Part shown: piece by piece, positions 58,372 through 64,000 of the stretch
How the letters are laid out: each line of letters starts with the position of its first letter
How positions within the stretch are numbered: the first letter of the stretch is position 1
Assembly: GCA_002914845.1 (NCBI GenBank)
Contig: JXTC01000728.1
Coordinates: 16,415 to 80,414 of the forward strand
Direction: 5' to 3'
Source of the DNA: Trema orientale
Taxonomy: Eukaryota; Streptophyta; Magnoliopsida; Rosales; Cannabaceae
Length of the DNA: 64,000 nucleotides
Translations under genes and position numbers: made by a program
The notes under the pieces: model-generated
Seen by the model: only the letters and a program-made list of their open reading frames with translations
What the model was told of the DNA's origin: nothing
Databases searched by the model: none

Positions 58372-61300
58372 TGTAACGCCCTCATTAACCACGTACTACT
58401 AGTAAAGATTTATTAACTTTCTATTTACAAGACGTTACTTTTGGAAAATAATCCTGCATTCGTTATTCCAAAAGTACTGGCTAATTCAAACTTTTTGTTT
58501 TCTTTAAAACTTTATGGATAGCCGACCTTACTTATAAACATAGTGTGGATCAATGTATACATATATTACAAAATAAAAGTTGGTAAATAGGTACCAAAAG
58601 AGACGAACTAAAAACAACTTCATTGAGAGACTGCAAAAGATTCCAAAATACACAAACAAGGCCCCCACATGTGGTCAAAATATCCATATGTACAACACTA
58701 AGGTTGGGCCTCTACTCCAGCTCACAAGCTCATGCTGTCATCTCAATCCTTACCTGCAACACAAGACTATAATGAGCTACAGCTCAGTAAGTAAAGTAAT
58801 GGATAACATATTGCTCAATGACATGAATTAAATGCATGACCGTGCTTGCTTAAATGTTTTAGAATAAATAATTTCCTTTAGACCCTTCCCTGTCTTGTGC
58901 CCATTGTCTGGTTCAGCACTGTGCCTGCAGGGCTTCTTGAATTAATGATATCCCATGGGCTCTCCTCCTGCCGGCTCTTACCACAGTGGGGCTCGTTACT
59001 AACCTTATTCCATCGTTATCCCGTCGAGCTCAAGGGATAAGGCGGCCCAAGACTGTAGTTTAATCTATTATATAACTTGGAAGAGTACTGTGGCAAACTT
59101 TCTGACTAATCCTACTAGACTTGTCCCTCTCCTGGGGCTGCCACTCTGAACTGTAAACTTATATCCCGCTTCTCTGTAATAGTGAAACAAAACCTTCTGA
59201 AAACTTTCTACTCTCAATGTTTATATGATAAACATAGCTTTGCACGACAATACTAAAGCATTTCAGAAATTTGCCACTCTTCTTAAACTTTTCGTAAAAC
59301 TTGCATGACCTCGTGATATATATGATAATGCCATAATAAAAATGCTAAGCATGTATACAGAATAGAAATGTCAATGTTCATGCTTATAACCTGAATACAG
59401 AACATAAAAACATAATAGACATCCACATAACACATAATTCTTGTGTTGCAGTTGAATACTTTACTTACCTCGTGTCTTGAATAGGAATCGATAGTGGAAA
59501 GAGTCAATATCCTCTAGAGATTGGTGTGCTAAATCACCTGTTATAAATTACTGTTACTCATGATGCACATTTTACCAAAAGAATGCGTTAAAATACTTGA
59601 ACAAGATCGAAATGACAACTTTCACCAATTAAGAAACTTGATCTTAAAATGGCTCGGAAGCATATAATTCTCCTAAGGCACTTGACAATCAATAACTAGC
59701 ATTGAAAACCTGTTCAAAAGTATTAAAATATAAATGCTAGTTCATTAACACAAAATGGTCCAAAGTGGCACATAATTTTGTAAAACTAGTCCATTTGCTC
59801 CTAAATGGTGCCATTTCATTTTAAAAATATTTGGACAGCACCTCCCCTATTTTTAGGGCATTCTCACATGATTAAAATCATGGTTTTAAACCTGCAATAG
59901 CAATTAGCAATCCAATTCCCACATATATACATCAAAAGGATCACTTAGAACAATCTAAGTGCACTTGAACTCTTTTTCGGTTTAAACAAGTTTAAAACCA
60001 CTTTTATACTTATATGTCATTATAACCAGCCACCAAATGAGTAAAATAAATAATAAGATCCATAAAATATACAATCCAAATTTAAGAAATCATATTACAA
60101 ACATAGAAAACTTAATCTATTACACATAAAAATAATTAACTCCATAAATAGTAAACTTTGCGGCTTTAGGTTTAACATTAATCCTCCACTTAAATTTCAT
60201 GTTTCCAGCAGTATATAAAGATTCCTAGGACCATTATTCATCAAATAATAACTTAGGTTTACGAGCTGAAATAAGAGAAATTCACTACAAATTTAAAATC
60301 CTACTTAAACCTTACCTTAACTAGTTTGAGTCTTTGCTAGACTTCTTGCCTTCTCTCTTCACCAAACTGATTCCCAAGGCTTAGAAATAGATTTTTGAAC
60401 TTAAGAGGACCTGAATAAACCATTATTTAAGTGGAAACAAGTAGAGAATTGAAATCAAAGGACAAGACCTAGAAAGGAGAACTTAGTAGAGTTACCTTGA
60501 CTAGTTTTGGTCTAGCTTGCTTTCTAGAGCTCCAAATTGACTTCTACCACTTCGAAACTTTTGGATATGGATAAGAGAAGCTGAAAGAAGTGTAAAAATG
60601 GATGGGAGATATTCAGGTCGTGGCTGGAGTGAAAGGAGAAGAGAATGACCTGATTTGGTCAAAAAGTGATACTCAATGACTAAGAAAAGACATAACTAAA
60701 TTTCTAAGGGGTATTTTAGGTATTTTTCTCATTACTTTCCATGTGTCAAGCTCTAAAACACCCATAGCATTGTCACCACATTGTTGGTCACTCCTATACA
60801 CCCAAGTGTAGCCAAAGTTGGTGAATCCTATCTTAGAAAGTGAAATCTAGTCATACTTTGACTTATGATCCTATATGGCCAATCTTATTGTAATTTGGTG
60901 GAACTTAGCCCCATAACCAATCATTAAATATAAAAATAAGTCAATTAGACTCCAATTAAGAATGCAAACATAGTATCGATGCCCAATTAATAGAATGTAC
61001 AAAATTGACACTACGCGATTAAGCTTAATCTAAGCTAGCTTAGTGTAACTAAACACTAATTTAGTACCGTGACTGCCACCTCGTGCTTACTTGGAGCCAA
61101 AAAATAAAATACTATAAATGAGTCCTAAATATTAAATTAAGCCTATTTGACGTGTTAAACACACAGTGAATTCGGCTCCGAAGTGCGTAAAAATTGTATT
61201 TTACCGAAAAACTACTATTTGACCTAGTTGTCAACCAACATGATCTTAATATATGTGCATATAGTATTGCTATTCATGAATATATTCTTCATTCCTTTCA

Positions 61301-61514
61301 TACACCAAGCTCTCTCTCTGAGGGTATTGAGTCTTTACACTGCATTGGGACACTTTGACAATCATTAGTATAATAACATGTATGTAAATGCACATAATAT
61401 AAGGAATGAGCATGTTTTTATGAAAATAGTATTAATGACTTCTAGATGTCTAGTATGCAATTAGAACATGTTTATTATTGGCTCTCTTAATTATGTGAGG
61501 AGCTGGATGTTACA
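58372..61514 (-). mobile_element. 5' LTR of the split Tekay element
   Basis: 3143 bp. On the minus strand it starts TGTAACATCCAGC at 61514 and ends GAGGGCGTTACA at 58372, with intact TG...CA. It aligns over its full length with 48642-51740. LTRs of about 3 kb fit the Tekay/Del chromovirus clade. Confidence 0.9.
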
Positions 61515-61690
61515 AGTACCCTCAAGACTTCATCGTCTTCATGGGGGCTCTTCTTATGAGCATTCTTGATAGCATTAGCAAGTGCCTTTGCATCGGATTT
61601 TACATGGTCATCATTAAATTTTTTTCCTTCATATCTATAGGCACTCACTAGTGCAACCAAGAGCGGTTCAATGCCCAAAAACATAAATAC
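61515..61690 (-). pseudogene. Annexin internal exon, severed by retrotransposon insertion
   Basis: The minus strand reads GIEPLLVALVSAYRYEGKKF, then KSDAKALANAIK and EDDEVLRVL, where it meets the LTR in the middle of a Leu codon. The LLVALVSAYRYEG block and the E-DE-V-R-L stretch are typical of plant annexin repeat 3. The next residues of an intact annexin, RTRSKPHL, are encoded at 51747-51770 on the plus strand. The upstream exon edge is uncertain: a splice acceptor AG is plausible just above 61690. The exons for repeats 1 and 2 are not in the window. Confidence 0.85.
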
Positions 61691-61989
61691 GAACTTGTTA
61701 GTAATGCCTTGCTAAACACAATAATTTGAGTTCAAACCAGTTTGTTTTAATTTAAAAGATCTGTTGGATCCTAATAGGACTTTTGGACCAAGACAATTGG
61801 GCTTCAACTAAAGCCCATTGACCTTCATAAGCTTGTTTGTGCCAAAATATTAGGACCTTTTCATAAATAGAAGTTTCAAAGAAAAGTGCAACTTCTTAGC
61901 ATTTTTTTTAAGAGTAATTCCCAAAGTCAAAACACTAAGCTGCAAAAGTAATTGGCAAAATATCAAGACCTTTTCATAAATAGTTGTTT
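61691..61989. other. Probable annexin intron remnant with a direct repeat
   Basis: Two copies of an AAAATAT-A-GACCTTTTCATAAATAG block about 113 bp apart (61842 and 61956). No coding sequence. The second copy runs into the gypsy fragment. Confidence 0.5.
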
Positions 61990-64000
61990 CTATGGGACAA
62001 ATGCAATCTACTTCGAATCAGAAAGTTACATGTCCCAAATAGGAAAAACCTCGTAAAGATGAATGTCTTTTGGGTAGTAGAGTGTGTTATACATGTGGTA
62101 AGACAGGACATTTTTTCAGGGATTGTCCCTCTACCTTTGGTGAACAAAAGAAAGTTCCAGCTCGTGTGTTTACCATGACTGCGACAGGTACTGAGTCTGA
62201 TCCATCGGTTGTAGCAGGTGAGATCTCTATCTTTAATATCCTCACAAATATATTAATAGATTCAGGAGCTACACATTCATTTGCATCACCAATATATATG
62301 AGAAGATTGGATAGATCACCTAAAACTTTGAATTTAAGATACTGTATAAGGATTCCATCTAGAAAAGTATTATATTCTTGTCAAGTTTTAAGAGCATGTC
62401 CAATATAGATTAATGGTAGAGAGTTATGGGCAGCCTTAATACTGTTAGATATGTAAGATTTTGAGGCAATTTTGGGTATGGATTGGCTATCTAAGTATCA
62501 TGTTAGCATTGATTGTAATGGTAAGAAAGTAGTATTTCAGCTACCTAATGAAGAGAAGTTTACATTCCTTAGGTCTTCTAAGAAGAAAATGGTGCCAACT
62601 ATTTCAATAATAAAAGCAAAGAAGTTACTTGAGAAAGGATGTACTGGTTATTTAGCAAATATAATGGATACTAGAGCGGAACTAAAGATGAAGCCAAAGG
62701 AAGTACTAGTAGTTAATAAATTTCTAGAGGTATTCCCAGAAGATTTACCAGGATTATAACCTAACAGAGAAATAGAGTTTGTAATTGATCTACTACCTGG
62801 TACAACTCTTATTTCAAAGGCACCATATAGAATGGCTCCAGCAGAGTTGAAGGAATTAAAAATACAATTACAAAAATTTTTGGACAAGGGTTTCATATGC
62901 CCAGCCTTTTCACCATGGAGTGCTCCAGTTTTATTTGTAAAGAAGAAAAATGGGACTATGAGACTTTATATTGATTATAGAGAGCTAAGTAAGGTCACAA
63001 TCAAGAATAAGTATCCTCTCCTTAGAATTGATGATTTGTTTGATCAGTTACAAGGAGCTTCAGTGTTTTCCAAGATTGATTTAAGATTAGGATACTATCA
63101 TCTGAAGATTAAGGAAGAAGATATTTTTAAGACAGCTTTTAGAATGAGATACGAGCACTAGGAGTTTTTAGTGATGCCCTTCGGTTTAACTAATGCCCCA
63201 GCTACTTTCATGGACATGGTGAATAGAGTTTTCAAGGAGTTCTTAGATAGTTTTGTTATAGTGTTCATTGATGACATTCTGATATACTCATGCTAAAGGG
63301 AAGAGCACATTGAGCATTTAAGAACAGTTTTGAGGATCCTAAAAGAAAAGCAATTATAAGAAAAATTTAAGAAGTGTAAGTTCTGGTTGAAAAACGTTGT
63401 CTTCCTTGGTCATGTAGTCTCTAGAAATGGTATTTCTATGGACCCAACAAAGGTTGAAGCTGTAAGTAATTGGTCAAGACCTACAAATGTTTCAGAGATC
63501 CATAGTTTATTGAGATTGCCTAGTTACTATAGAAGGTTCGTAGAAGGATTTTCTAAGTTGGCTTCTCCATTGACTCAACTGACCAGAATGAATGTGAAAT
63601 TTTATTGGAATGATGATTGTGAAAAGCGTTTTCAAGAGTTAAAGCATTGTTTGGTCACAGTTCCTATAATTTCTATACCTACTGGATCTGGAGGATTCGT
63701 TGTTTACAATAATGCTTCAAAGAGTGGTCTAGGTTGTGTTTTGATGCAAAATGGTAAGGTAATTGCCTATGCTTCTAGGCAACTGAAAGAATATGAAACG
63801 AAATATCCTACTCATGATTTGGACAGCAGTAGTTTTTTTACTGAAGATTTGGAGACACTATCTTTATGTGGAAAGATGTCAAATCTACACAGACTTATAA
63901 AAGTCTCAAGTATTTCTTTACCTAAAAGGAACTAAATATGAGATAGAGAAGACGGCTTGAACTGGTTAAAAATGATGACTGTGAAAATAATTATCATCCA
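61990..64000 (+). pseudogene. Tekay-like gypsy pol, 5'-truncated, running off the window
   Basis: Begins at a zinc knuckle CYTCGKTGHFFRDC (near 62085). The protease follows with intact LIDSGATHSFAS (near 62255) and ILGMDWLSKYHVSIDC (62470). RT has [62 protein letters not shown] (continuous here, unlike the split element) and FIDDILIYS (near 63270). RNase H starts at [20 protein letters not shown]. Stops occur near 62757, 63160, 63294 and 63357. No LTR or gag lies to its left: it abuts annexin-intron-like sequence, so it is truncated or a further rearrangement product. Protein similarity to the split element places both in one clade, but it is a different copy. Confidence 0.85.

Larger units (their letters stand above)
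56284..61514 (-). mobile_element. Left half of the split Tekay/Del-like retrotransposon
   Basis: On the minus strand: 5' LTR (58372-61514), initiator-Met primer site, gag, zinc knuckles, protease and N-terminal RT, stopping in RT at 56284. The partner half is 46057-51740 in opposite orientation. The outer LTR end is preceded by GTACT (plus-strand AGTAC, 61515-61519), identical to the duplication at 51741-51745. Confidence 0.85.

Noticed and set aside
46057..61514. Two independent Tekay insertions in opposite orientation
   Set aside because: It would need two different half-elements broken at the same RT position, the same GTACT duplication at both outer ends, and two matching halves of one annexin exon. 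A single insertion plus inversion explains all of this.

Overview
The window looks like repeat-rich nuclear DNA from a eudicot plant. The evidence is a class III peroxidase gene with a GT-AG intron, plant annexin exons, and a dense nest of plant LTR retrotransposons (Ty1/copia and Ty3/gypsy), a LINE relic, a CACTA transposon and MITE-like elements. The species cannot be told from the sequence alone. Only one gene looks intact; most other coding sequence is decayed transposon ORFs.

Layout. 1-409 is a truncated LTR and 410-1090 a LINE fragment. 1345-2770 is a 26-bp minisatellite whose unit is itself a hairpin. 2878-8094 is a minus-strand copia element with its 5' LTR and primer binding site but no 3' end. 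9046-18399 is a minus-strand Athila/Tat-type gypsy element with a perfect 5-bp target duplication; its 3' LTR carries a nested solo LTR (9269-10753), and its pol lacks reverse transcriptase and most of integrase. 19179-19836 and about 20846-22684 are copia-type LTRs. 23101-31650 is a decayed CACTA element carrying a nested 3.5-kb solo LTR, a 30-bp repeat array and a broken TNPA-like gene. 32040-34296 is a solo LTR with a perfect target duplication, ending about 650 bp upstream of the peroxidase gene (34944-36916). An LTR fragment, a foldback element and a hAT-type MITE follow.

The right third records a rearrangement. A chromovirus (Tekay/Del-like) retrotransposon inserted into an annexin exon. 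An inversion of roughly 46.06-56.28 kb, with one end inside the element's reverse transcriptase, later tore it apart. The 5' LTR, gag and N-terminal RT now lie on the minus strand next to the upstream annexin exon (61515-61690). The C-terminal RT, RNase H, integrase, chromodomain and 3' LTR lie on the plus strand next to the downstream annexin exons (51741-52323). The same GTACT target duplication sits at both outer LTR ends, and the annexin reading frame runs in phase through it. A second broken feature, a Tat-like 3' region, also becomes continuous if the inversion is undone. A further Tekay-like pol starts at about 61990 and runs off the window.

The most unusual recurrent signal is a family of 12-16 bp GC-rich palindromes (for example TGGCACCGCAGTGCCA and AGCACCATGGTGCT), clustered as hairpin arrays in the LTR or leader of several different retrotransposons: a copia leader, Athila LTRs and 3' region, and two Tat-like LTRs. 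Array content differs between the two LTRs of a single element.
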